Source of the DNA: Litsea cubeba
Lineage: Eukaryota > Streptophyta > Magnoliopsida > Laurales > Lauraceae
Direction: 5' to 3'
DNA: 64,000 bases
Assembly: GCA_012931725.1 (NCBI GenBank)
Contig: CM022946.1
Coordinates: forward strand, 73,899,388-73,963,387
The first letter of the stretch is position 1; every line of letters starts with the position of its first letter. The notes beneath the pieces are model-generated. The model searched no databases, was not told the origin of the DNA, and saw only the letters and a program-made list of their open reading frames with translations. The position numbers and the translations under genes were made by a program. Shown one piece after another: positions 46,701-57,072 of the stretch.

Positions 46701-48750
46701 CATATCTCTTGCTCGGTTATTTGACGAAAGACAATATTGCATCAATCGAGTTCCTAGGGGGTATTCATCAAAAGGAGCAATTGTTCCTAACCATGCAACC
46801 ACAAAGACAGGCGGGACATTAGCGACTGGACCACCACCTGGACCTCGACCAGGAATCAAGCGCCTGACTCTCGAACAAATGAATGAAAGGTGAGGGAAGG
46901 GGCTTTGTTTCAATAGCGATGAAAGATTCACTCCAGGACATCAATGTAAAACCAAGCAGCAATTCTTTTACATCGGGGGTGAAGATTTAAAAGAGACAGA
47001 TGACCCAGAGGAAGCGGAACAAGAAGCAATAGTGACAGAGCAAGTTATGGATGTAACCAACACAGAGCCTGAGATTTTATCCAATGCCCTAACTGGGACT
47101 ACTTCACCGCAAACCATGAGGATCCAAGGGATGATTAAGCGGCAGCCACTAGTTGTATTGGTGGACTCAGGAAGTACTCACAATTTTTTAAACTTGCAAG
47201 TAGCTACACGATTGGGATGCCCACTGATCGAAAGAATAGTGAGCAACGAGTGATGCTCGCAAATGGTGAGGCCCTAGTGAGTCATGGTATGTGTCCAAAT
47301 CTCCTTTTTTCTATCCAACAATATGAGTTCACTGCTGATTTTTACCTATTTGAATTTGGTGGTTGTGACATGGTCCTTGGGACACAGTGGTTACAAACCT
47401 TAGGACCTATTTTGTGGGATTTTTCTAACATGTGGATACAGTTCAAGTTTAATGGGAAGGAAGTTGCAATTAATGGAATGAGCCAACCCTCCATGCAAAT
47501 TATCCAACCATCCAAGGCATCTAAGGCCTTGCATAGTGGCGCAGCTCGTGCTTTCTTATATATGTGCCACCAGGTTTCTCCATATGCAACTGAAAATAAT
47601 AGTGAGATGCTACAACAATTGCTAGAAGAATTTACAGATATCTTGAAAGAGCCAGCTGGGCTGCCACCTTCCTGTCAAAATGATCATCAAATCAATTTGA
47701 AGCCAGGAAGCAAGCCAGTAAGTGTGCGACCTTATCGCTACCCCTACTTCCAGAAGGGAGAAATTGAGCAACAAGTTTCGGAGATGTTACATGTTGGCAT
47801 AATCCGACCTAACAACAACCCTTATTCTTCTCCGGTTCTACTGGTTAAGAAAAAGGACGGATCATGGCGTCTATGCATTGATTATCGAGCCTTAAATGAA
47901 ATCACAATAAAGGACAAATTTCCCATACCCGTCATTGATGAACTATTGGATGAACATAATAGTGCTGAATTCTTCTCCAAGTTAGACCTTCCCGCTAGGT
48001 ATCACCAGATCCGAGTCAAGGAGCGCGACATTGAAAAGACTACTTTCCGAACTCATGACGGTCACTATGAGTTCTTAGTCATGCCATTCGGACCCTTCTA
48101 CATTTCAGAGCCTCATGAATGACATTTTTTAGAAGGTATTTGCGTAAGTTTGTACTTGTATTTTTTTATGACATTTTGGTATATAGCCGGACTTGGAATG
48201 ATCACTTGGCACACCTACGAGAGGTTTTTGGCATCCTGCAAAACAATCACATGTTTGTAAAATGGTCCAAGTGTAGCTTTGCCTCTTCTCAAGTGGAGTG
48301 TCTTGGTCATATCGTCTCCAAAGAAGGAGTAGCCGCTGATCCAAGAAAGATACAATGCATGATAGATTGGCCGCGTCCCACTACTATAAAGGCACTACGC
48401 GGGTTTCTCGGGCTAACTGGATATTACAGGAAATTTGTTTGTGGATATGGAAATATTGTTGCTCCATTGGCTACTCTCTTAAAGAAGGATGCTTTCCGTT
48501 GGAGCTAGACAACTGAAGCCGCATTCATACTTTTGAAGAAAGCGATGACAACAACTCCAGTCTTAGCTCTTCCGGATTTCTCCAAGATGTTTGTGATTGA
48601 ATGTGACACATCGGGTGAAGCCATTGGGGCCGTATTAATGCAGGAACACAAGCCCATCACTTATATCAGCAGAGTGTTACCTCCACGCGATAAGGGAGCA
48701 TCCACTTATGAAAAAAAAATGTAATGGCTATTCTATATGTTGTAGCTACA
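46701..48750 (+). pseudogene. Element E: decayed Ty3/gypsy gag-pol, truncated
   Basis: Continuing from 9141, the reading gives gag end (ISLARLFDERQ), a linker, TGA at 46891-46893, and a zinc knuckle CFNSDERFTPGHQC (about 46906-46947) whose second Cys is Ser. The protease motif VVLVDSGSTHNF is near 47152-47187. A frameshift lies near 47220-47250. The RT has PVLLVKKKDGSWRLCIDYR. About ten bases are lost after MPFG (near 48092), shifting the frame. The catalytic box reads VFFYDILVYS, with Tyr where the first Asp belongs (48169-48171). TAG at 48506-48508 follows. An RNase H start (VIECDTSGEAIGAVL) runs to YEKKM, where a small shift occurs, and homology ends near 48750. No integrase or LTR is seen. 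The type resembles chromoviruses, but the clade is unsure. Confidence 0.85.
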
Positions 48751-49084
48751 ATTTCCCCTATAATTTCTCTCATGCCATCCCCCTATAATTTATCTCATGC
48801 CATCTATTCTTTCTTTTTTCTGATATTTCCTTTTTCTGTAATTAGATTAGGATATTCTTCAGTTTTGAAAATTTCTGCAAATAATGATTCTGCACTTTCT
48901 ATTTTTCTATCAATGTAAACCTTATAAAATCCACTGGCTTGTCACATAAGTTCCTAAGACTTTATTTCTATCAAATTGATTCCTTGGATAAAGCATTCTG
49001 AATTTTGATCTCTAATTTTTTGACCATCTGCTTAATACTTGCTGCAATTGTATCATCATCCTAACCCCTACATATGGTGTACAG
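48751..49084 (+). other. End of an intron of the CNX1-like gene
   Basis: No retroelement homology is seen. A 25-base segment with ATAATTTCTCTCATGCCATC is imperfectly doubled at about 48756-48802. The stretch ends with a TACAG splice acceptor at 49080-49084. Confidence 0.6.
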
Positions 49085-49189
49085 AGTGCATGCTCGCATT
49101 GCACAGCCGTTAAAGACAGATCTCGTTCGACCTGAGTTCCATCGTGCCGTGATTTCTTGGGAGCTCAATGATGGATATGGGAAATCTGA
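49085..49189 (+). pseudogene. CNX1: CNX1-like exon: end of the E domain
   Basis: The 105-base exon reads VHARIAQPLKTDLVRPEFHR and on to NDGYGKSE. It matches the end of the E (MoeA-like) domain of plant CNX1, which inserts molybdenum into molybdopterin. The acceptor is TACAG, and the donor is GTAAGG after TCTGA. Its split codon (GA) joins the next exon in frame. Earlier exons must lie left of element E, outside the window. Later exons look broken, so the gene is listed as a pseudogene. Confidence 0.85.
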
Positions 49190-49329
49190 GTAAGGTTTTA
49201 GACTTTAGAATTGAGATGCTTTTATGATTGAAAAATACATAAACCTGTCATACAACCAAACTTATGCTCAACAGTTGTATTAGCAATGCCATATGAGTAA
49301 CTGAATAAACAGAGTTTTTTGGATGGAAG

Positions 49330-49653
49330 ATTTGTTGTAGAAAGTAATGGTCATCAGTTGAGCAGTTGGCTACTTAGCATGAAGTCTGCAAATGTGTTAC
49401 TAGAGTTGCCAGCTACTAGTGCTGTACTTTTAGCTAGAACTTTAGTCCAGGCTATATTGATTTCAGATATAAGCAACTTTCCTTTGAGTAAGATGCAAAA
49501 TAGCATGGATTTGTCTTCATTTCCCTTAAATCCTACTATTAGAAGTGACATCATGCATTCACAAACTTCATCTGAATCTCAAGATGCAACAGTTATTGTT
49601 GCTATCCTTACCGTTAGCGACACTGTTGCATTTGGAAGCGGACCTGATTGGAG
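49330..49653 (+). pseudogene. CNX1: CNX1-like exon: E-G linker and start of the G domain
   Basis: The 324-base exon reads FVVESNGHQLSSWLLSMKSA, then LLELPAT, a variable linker, and VAILTVSDTVAFGSGPDW. It matches the end of the E domain, the linker and the start of the G domain of plant CNX1. The G domain adenylylates molybdopterin before metal insertion. The frame is open. GPDW replaces the usual GPDR, a C-to-T change consistent with decay. The donor GTATGC follows. The next exon is 13 kb away. Confidence 0.88.
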
Positions 49654-50616
49654 GTATGCCTTTTGTTTTTTTATGGGACTATTGTGCTTAACAAAATTGT
49701 TTTTAGTTTAGCACCTATTTCTGTGTTTGGTCTATTTTAGTGCTTTGCTTCTTATCTAGATATCATTCTCGATGACTCATTTCTTCATAGGAAGGTTTCA
49801 TCCATTAATTGAATGCACACACAAAATAATGGATAGTTTTACTGGCTCAAAATGTTGGAATTTAGTGCCTCCTAAGGTGATCTTACTTAGAGAATCTCTT
49901 CTAGATTGGCAAACTAGGAGTTTTATGAATCCAAACAGATTATTGATCGCCAACAATCACCTGAAATTTAACGGCACGCTACATGAAGAAAAGGTGTAAT
50001 AACTTCAGGCATTAGGTTGGAGCAAAATGGGGTGTAGTAGTTTCCTTGTCTTATTGGTTGTCTGATGCAATTTGGACCTGCGGGCCCGCCCACACATGGG
50101 CCAAGATATTTTATTTCTTGATTTGTTTCCCTATTATTTGTCATTAGATTTCTAATTTTATTTAATGGTTGTAATTAGGATAGTTTCTCTTTTTTTTAGT
50201 TTCCTAGTTTGATTAGGTGACTTAGACTCTAAGTTTCGTTTTTCTTATTTATATGGCATTGTAAAGATGAGAATTCACAAAGTTGATGATTATAAAATTG
50301 GGTTTTATCCCCTTTGAGGTGTGTCCTCGTTGATAGTCTTTGTAGTGACATGTGATAGTGTCTGGGACATGTGCTTCAGCACTTGTAAGTTGTAACGCAA
50401 GCCCTAACCCTAGGGCCTACATCATTGTCGGCTTGAACTCTACCCATGGAAGGTAGGCAGATGTTCCCTCAATAGACCACCAACATTCTTGAACTCCACT
50501 TGAATCGAAGAAGCCAACTATTGTTGATGTATAAATGAAACTTCCATGGTCCCATAGTGGAAGAAGAAACCCAAGAAATTGCATTTTTTGAATCACTTTC
50601 CACAATTAACTTGTCT
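49654..50616. other. Unassigned intron sequence
   Basis: An open frame at 49772-49999 (75 residues) has no recognisable domain. At about 50040-50330 the base composition and style (TTTCCTAGTTTGATTAGG, TATATGG) look like a worn LTR or other repeat, but no paired copy is visible in the window. Nothing else is supported. Confidence 0.4.
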
Positions 50617-51120
50617 TCAGTAAAGGCAAAAAAAAATGATTAAAAAAACCGAAGAGCTTTGATGTAAGAGCAGATAACCTTGATTTAATGCAACATAAGG
50701 TAACATCCCAATTATGAATAAAATCTTCAACCTTGGATTACCAAGTTCTCTCCCTGATGAAGCCCACTTCGCTATTTTCAAAAGCACACCAGACAGAAGA
50801 TCATCAAAATGCATCATTGACCCCCTGAAAATCCAATTGTTTGTCTTCTTCCAAATAGACCACAAAAAAGTGAAAGGGACATGGTGAGCCCCTTTTTTTT
50901 TTGAATGGTAATGGTGAGCCTTCAAACGATTGCACTCATCCTCCATGCTTGAGTGATACAACTTAAAGACCCTATAATGCAACAAGAGACCACAGTGGAA
51001 TAGCGAGTGACACCTTAGAAAATAAAAGCATTTGCAATGCAAGAACAAGTGATCAATAATCTGGCTATCCTTTGCCTTTCCATAGAAGGCACATGTCTAA
51101 GTTAAACTCTGGTGCTTTCC
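50617..51120 (-). pseudogene. L1-type LINE remnant, 3' part (zf-RVT tail)
   Basis: Read right to left, the frame contains CAFYGKAKDSQIIDHLFLHC, then HVPFTFLWSIWKKTNNWIFRG. This matches the C-terminal zinc-finger region (zf-RVT) and following tail of plant L1 polyproteins. It continues on the other side of F at 60905. It is a short, mutated fragment. The TTTCC at 51116-51120 is the left target duplication of F. Confidence 0.7.
51116..51120. repeat. Target site duplication of F, left copy (TTTCC)
   Basis: TTTCC precedes the LTR start TGTAAGATCC and recurs at 60905-60909 right after CGTGACA. Confidence 0.95.
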
Positions 51121-51620
51121 TGTAAGATCCCGACCCCAATCCTTTTGTTTAGTATTGTTTTAATCGTGGTTTAACTTGTTAAGTGAGATTTGATTTAGTT
51201 TGACCGCGTATTTGAGTTTGACCGGATTTTTTCCTTGCCTTGGAGATTTTGTAGACCGTTGACTTTAGTTTGACCCGGTCCTTAGGATTTGTATTTTTAT
51301 GGGAAATTACTTTTCATTTCTAAAAACTCTGGATTTGGTGTATTTTGACTCATTTTATGAAGTTTAACAACTTTCATGTTTTGACCATTATGATTTGATA
51401 CTCAGAAATCACGTTTTTCGAGGAAAAAGGGCAAAACTGACTTTTCACCCTAAATCTATCCATGAATTTCGAAAATTTCATAAATTGGGGAAAATACACT
51501 TTTTGGAAAGTAGATATTTCGCCGATCGTTTCTGTCTTCTTCGTCGTTTTCGTTCGGGACCCGCAAACATTAGTTTCAGCCTTGGTGAGTTTGGGGCCCA
51601 TGGGGCCCAGCCCATTTTCT

Positions 51621-51630
51621 CTATAAAACC
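51621..51630 (+). promoter_or_regulatory. TATA box in the 5' LTR of F
   Basis: CTATAAAACC is followed by a C/T-rich leader. The same box is at about 57573-57582 in the 3' LTR. Confidence 0.6.
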
Positions 51631-52501
51631 ATGGGGCTCTTCTTGTCTCCCCCATTCTTTCTCTCATTTCCTGCAACAAAGAGGGGTTAGGGTTTCTCCC
51701 AGCCCCCTTTCTCTCTCCTCATGCATCTCTTGTCCCTTGATGCTAAGGGGAGATTTGATCTTCCCACCTTCTTCCTCCCTCTCCAAGCTTCCTAAGGAAC
51801 CCATTTGCAAGAGATTGGAGCTAGAGAAGACCCCTCATTCAAGCCTCTCTTCTTGTTAGGACTTCTCAAGGTTTGCAATGTCATTTCTTTCTTAAGATTC
51901 TTGTTTTCCTCTCCATTTGGAGTGTTTTAAACCCAATTGCTAGGGTTTTCCTTGGAGGTTTACCCATCTTGACATTTTAGGGTTTTCTTGGGAAAATTTT
52001 GGGGTTTTTGTAGATTTGAAGCTTGAGGCTCTAAAGCATTGTTTGGAGAGTGATTTTGCTCATATCTTGGCTTAAGGCAAGTGGATTTCCAATTAATATG
52101 ATGTTTTCTCTCATTTGGTTATAGTTCATGATTTTCTTCTCTTTGTGCTAAGCTTCTTGGATCATAGTTTTACTTTGATTAAATGAATTCAATGTTGTGT
52201 GGATTTCCATTTATGTATAGTCTTACAATGTGTTGGAAGTGGCTTTCATCTTGGTTATGTAGAAAACTTGATTTTTCTTGTGTTAGGAGTTGGGTTCAAA
52301 GAAAGGGAGAAACTTTGTTTTAAAAAAGTGTTTGTTTGATGAATTGGGTTGATGGAATGGATGGTTTTGATGAGTTTGGAAGGTCAAGGAAGGGCCCAAT
52401 CAATCATGGAAATTAGTAGGAAAGGAAAGGAAGCAAAAGAATCAAGAAAAGAGGGAAAAATTGCAAGAAATCTGCACTCGGGCTGGACTGGGCAGGCCCA
52501 G

Positions 52502-52630
52502 TCCGCTCGAGCGACCCACTGGGTCGCTTGAGCGGACCAGGCACTGTCTGGGTCCGCTCGAGCGACCCACTGGGTCGCTCGAGCGACCCAGCTTCTGGGT
52601 CCGCTCGAGGACCTGGTCCGCTCGAGCGAG
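52502..52630. repeat. CG-rich palindrome cluster in the 5' LTR of F
   Basis: Several CGCTCGAGCG copies lie here, one changed to CGCTTGAGCG and one shortened. The first two form the same inverted repeat as in D with one mismatch. The 3' LTR has a shorter cluster with four copies from about 58452, whose first pair is the perfect inverted repeat (58452-58488). Confidence 0.88.
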
Positions 52631-54967
52631 CCCAGCTCGGTCTGGGCTCGGGTCTGGGCCTGTTTTGGGGGATTTTTGTGGGCCAGTTTGTGGGGCTTCC
52701 TTGGGCTTTCTTCAAGTCAGTTTTTGGGCCTGTTCAGGTTAGTTTGGGCTGCATTAAAAATCTGTTTTTGCGGGTCTGGTTCAGGTTAGTCTTGGGTTGT
52801 TTTTAAAGTATGGTTTGTGGACCAATAAATGTTTAGCTTTGGGTCACCTTAGGTCTAGTTTTGGGTTGGTTTAAAAATCTGTTTGTGGGTCTGGTTTAGG
52901 TCTAGTTTTGGGTTTGTTTCCAAACTTGTTTCTTGTCCAATAAAGGATCTGTTTTGGGCTGTTTTTAAAATATGTTTTATGGGCCAATCAATGTTTAGCT
53001 TTTGGCTGTTTTGAAATGTGTTTTGTGGGCCAATCAAGCTTAGTGTTTGGACTGTTTTAATAATGGTTTAGGCCTTGTTTAAAAGGGCTATTTTGGGCTA
53101 AATAAGTAGGCTATTGTGGACTTGAATCAAGGCCAGCTATGGGCCTGTTTTTGAAGAGTTTTGACATTACTTTGACACTTGGAAATTTGTGAAATGGGAA
53201 TGGGACCAATGAGAGAATGAAAGTATGTAAAATTATCCGGGAATCGTCTGAGTCTCAATGCACACTTTATCATTTAAATATTATGGATTTTCATTGGCAT
53301 CAAACGCGCTGCATTGAGATGGTTCCTTGGTAAGTCATTAAGTCATCCTACATAATTCCATTCCATTTCAAGTCAGAAAAATGTATTTGTATTTGTATTT
53401 GTATTTGTACATGTTCTCTTTGGTGAACTAATTTAAATAGCATCGGTGATTTGTTATAAAATCATGTGGTTTCCCATGTTCGAAAGGGTTGACCGTATGA
53501 TTTTATACAAATCACCTCGATGCGTATTTGAACGGTTTGCCAGAGATATTAGTATGTTTTCTCCGATTCGATTTGAAAAGAGATTGAGTATGTTCGTCAC
53601 ATTCGGGATTTCTTCGACAAAAACTATTGTTTTGACAACACTAGTATTTGAAAATAAAAACCTCGAGGCAAGACGGGGCCAGAGCTATGTGGTGCGAGCC
53701 CATGAGCCAAAGAGGCTATGACTTCGAAAACAAAACCCCGAGGCAAGACGGGGCCAGAGCTATGTGGTGTGAGCCCCTGAGCCAAAGGGATTAGTATTAT
53801 GTTAGATTTGTATCTGTTTGAGTTTGAAAACTAAAGGCACCACTAGGCTTAGGTCACCTTGTTGGGCTGATCACCCGGCTTGGGGTCCTTACTCTATCCG
53901 CCAGCTGCAGCTTGGATTCCGTCTGTACCGACCATGGCAACGGTAATGATCTGCCGGTCCCATTTGTATGGCTACGGTTCTGATCCTCTGTTTAGTACCA
54001 CGTTCAGTGGCTACGCTCTGTTTGCTCTTATTACTTCGGTGATAGGAGGATTTAGCTATTTGTGGTCACCTAGGTTTTATCTGCATATTACTTTAGTTTA
54101 TGATTATTATCGATTATGCTTTCTATGCTTTGATTTGTTTAATGTTTACGATAGCGACCTTTATCGCATTGTTTCTACTGTTCAGTTTTAAATGTACTTC
54201 CAATTATTAAATGCTTCGCTTAGGTGGTTATCTTTTCAAGATATTTATGCTTTAGAGACTGTCCGTTTATTTGTCTCGATATTTATGTTCGGACTTTCGA
54301 CCATTTTAGCATGTTTTATTGTCATTATTGTTTAGACCATTTATCCGGTTTTACGATGATTTCATCAGGTTTTATATATGTTCTTTTGCTTCATATTATT
54401 TGTTTATTTGCTTGCCAGACCGTCGTGTCTGACCCTTTTTGTTTGGTGCCAGTTCCTTCTCTTTTCTGTTTGTAGGTGTTTGATCAGAGGAGGCGGTGGG
54501 ACCGCCGGTCTGACGTGAGAGGCTGCCAGTTGATATCATCTAGATGTCAAGCTTGGCACCGGAGTTCGCATCTAATACTTGGGGTAGCGTTCTGTCTAGT
54601 TGGTTATTTGTATGGCTTGTTAGCCTTTTTCTTTTGGGTTTGTAATTAAGACATTTGTTAATTGTAATTTGAATGCGGGAAATAATAGATTGTTACTACC
54701 AGCTCAGTGGGTTGTGGATTATGATTTGTACCAGCCTGCTTATGTGATGGTTTGTGATATTGGTTGAGTGCGACACGGAACCCGATGGCCACGGATTCCG
54801 AGTCGTAACACCAAGTGTAGCTTCCGCGAAAAATATACTCTGATGATTGGAATGTGATTATCCTCATTCACGCGGATCTTGGGAACTATAACAAAAAGTT
54901 TCAAATTATTCCAAAATTTCGCACCCCGAGATCGGTTCGCTGCAGGTCCCGGTTTCGGGGCGTGACA

Positions 54968-57072
54968 GGTTTGGTATCAGAGCTGGTTAGTTTCTAGGAA
55001 ATAAAACACTCTAGAGACATTAAGACGTGTGGTGAGGATTCGTTAGATTGTGTCGATTTGTTTTCCCGTGTCTTTGTTTCGTTGGATTTGAGTCGACTTT
55101 TCTTTCAGTTCGGGAGATTTTGCTTGTCTTATCTTCTAGTTCTGTTGTTAGGAGATTTGGATGGCCAAATTTCCTCCTTAGTGGTGGAGAATTTTAAAGT
55201 CTCCATACTCTTGTTCAGTGTCTTTTATCTTTGCTTGTGTCGGAGACTGAGAACCTCGTGGATTTAGTATGTGTTTTCGGAGAACCTCAGCAGACTTTCA
55301 GCCTTCAGCATCTTCAATGTGGTTATTGAGAGAAGATTGTGCATTTGCCCGTCAGAGTTGGACTCGAGCAGTAGTTGAAGAACCCCTTTCAGCTAATCAA
55401 GGATCGTCATGCAGCGTACCAAGGTGAGTAAATGTGGAATTTTGGGGGAACTCAGACCATCTTTCCAAGATGTAGGATTGCAGGAGACGCATTAGCTGTT
55501 GATTTTATGAAGAGAGAAGTGACTTTAGTTAGTAAGATTTGGAGTGGTGCAAGAAACTCAGGGATTTCCCCGGATTCGACGAGCATGGTCACGGTTTTGG
55601 TTGAGAAGTTCGGTAACTTGCAGTGTAGCCAGTGTAGTTGGTTCAGCAGGAATACCAAGTGGATGGTTCGTTGGGGTCAAGATAATCTTTGGCGGTAGAA
55701 GAAACTTTGTGGATTTCACCGACTTTTAAGGTATTGGATTGGGCAATGTGCAGATGCAAGGGAGTACCTCAGTAATTTGGATGACCATTTCTTATTTAAG
55801 AATGATTTTCGTGATGTTTTCATCGTTGTTATAATTTTTCAATTAATATCTATGGTTTATCCTTGTAGTGTTTAAAAATGGATTTATGTTTCTTCTTTGA
55901 GACTTATTTTGAACTAAAAACTATGTTATTTTACTCTTTGCATGAGTCGCATGATTTTGTTTTCATAAGCATTGGTGTTTTGAATTTTTGTTTAATCTCC
56001 TTAAGATATTACTTTACAATGATCTTGAAATTTTGCTCTCGTTTTAGTTTTCTTAAATGTTGACATCTACATCTCAAAACCTTAATAATTTCGAATTTTG
56101 TATATGTTGGTTGGAAATGGATGGATGTTTTAATGATAGAATGTAGAGACTAGTGGATAAACTGATCTTTGAAAACATGTAACTAAAATTGTGTTTCTTT
56201 TTCAAAGTACGATGTGAAGTTTCTATTTCATTGGTTCATTTTCTTTGGCCTTGCAAAATGAATTTCCTAAGGGTTTTGTGTTTAGATTATATACAGGTTT
56301 CTACTATGTTTTAAAGTTATGAGATTTATCTAAGTAATTGTTTTAGTCATCATGTTTAAGATTTTAAGATTTGTTTCGCATCGAATGGAAGGAGTTGTAT
56401 TAGTATAGTTGGAGCTTGGAAGTGTAAGAATTGGAGGGATGATGGATGTCAAGTGTGTACTAGTTCAGTTGGAAGTAAAGTTGGATCTACGAGAGAATCA
56501 CCATCATTCAAGACTTGGATTGAAAGTTTCAGTTCTTCAGAGATTGACGGTATTCTTAGAGGCCAGAGTCTGAATGGTACAGTGTAAGTAGGTACTTGGA
56601 ATTCCAGGAATTTTTGAAGAGGGAGATATTTCAGAGAAAACGTGTCTACGATCACATCTTTGTTCAAGCATCAAGAGCACCGTGTACAGCTTTGAAGGAT
56701 TTAAGGCACATGATTCCAAGGTATTAGAAAGAGGCAGAACTTACAGTTCTTTGGACCGACAGTCGCTGACGAGATAAGGAAAAGAAATGATTCAGTGCAG
56801 GAATGACAGATGACACCGAGGATACTTAGGAGTGTTGGGCACCAGTTTGGTCAGAGAAGTTTGTTTCCGAGCAGACATGTAGAACAGTGTGAAGCCTTCA
56901 ACCGAATCAGAATGTGGTGGACCGTGCATTTCAACGTCAGGTCTGATAAGAGGTTGTTTCAGTCACCGAGGTCTAGCATAGGGTGTCAGTGTTTTCGTTT
57001 GTCTTTTGGGTTTTTAGTTTTGATTTGGTTTAAGCCATTTGGAGGACCAAATGGATTCTAAGGGGGGGAGGA
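54968..57072 (+). other. Internal region of F, no recognisable genes
   Basis: The primer site TGGTATCAGAGC is at 54972-54983 and the polypurine tract AAGGGGGGGAGGA at 57060-57072. Frames in between (for example 55432-55698) have no known domain. The end reads KPFGGPNGF in one frame, as in D, like the last residues of a chromovirus pol. Confidence 0.85.
54972..54983 (+). other. Primer binding site of F
   Basis: TGGTATCAGAGC, four bases after the 5' LTR. Confidence 0.95.

Larger units (their letters stand above)
51121..54967 (+). repeat. 5' LTR of F (3847 bp)
   Basis: It begins TGTAAGATCCCG and ends CGGGGCGTGACA. It has a TATA box CTATAAAACC at 51621-51630, palindromes from 52502 to about 52630, a degenerate repeat to about 53130, and a 75-base-offset duplication at about 53661-53790. 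Relative to the 3' LTR it carries extra palindrome units and lacks about 34 bases after AAACGCGCT (near 53310), where short GC matches flank the gap. Confidence 0.93.

Noticed and set aside
50040..50330. Solo LTR
   Set aside because: Style resembles an LTR, but no TG..CA ends, target duplication or second copy could be shown.
51395..51859. 154-codon frame in the LTRs of F (also 57347-57811)
   Set aside because: It overlaps the TATA box and C/T-rich leader; low-complexity translation without a domain.
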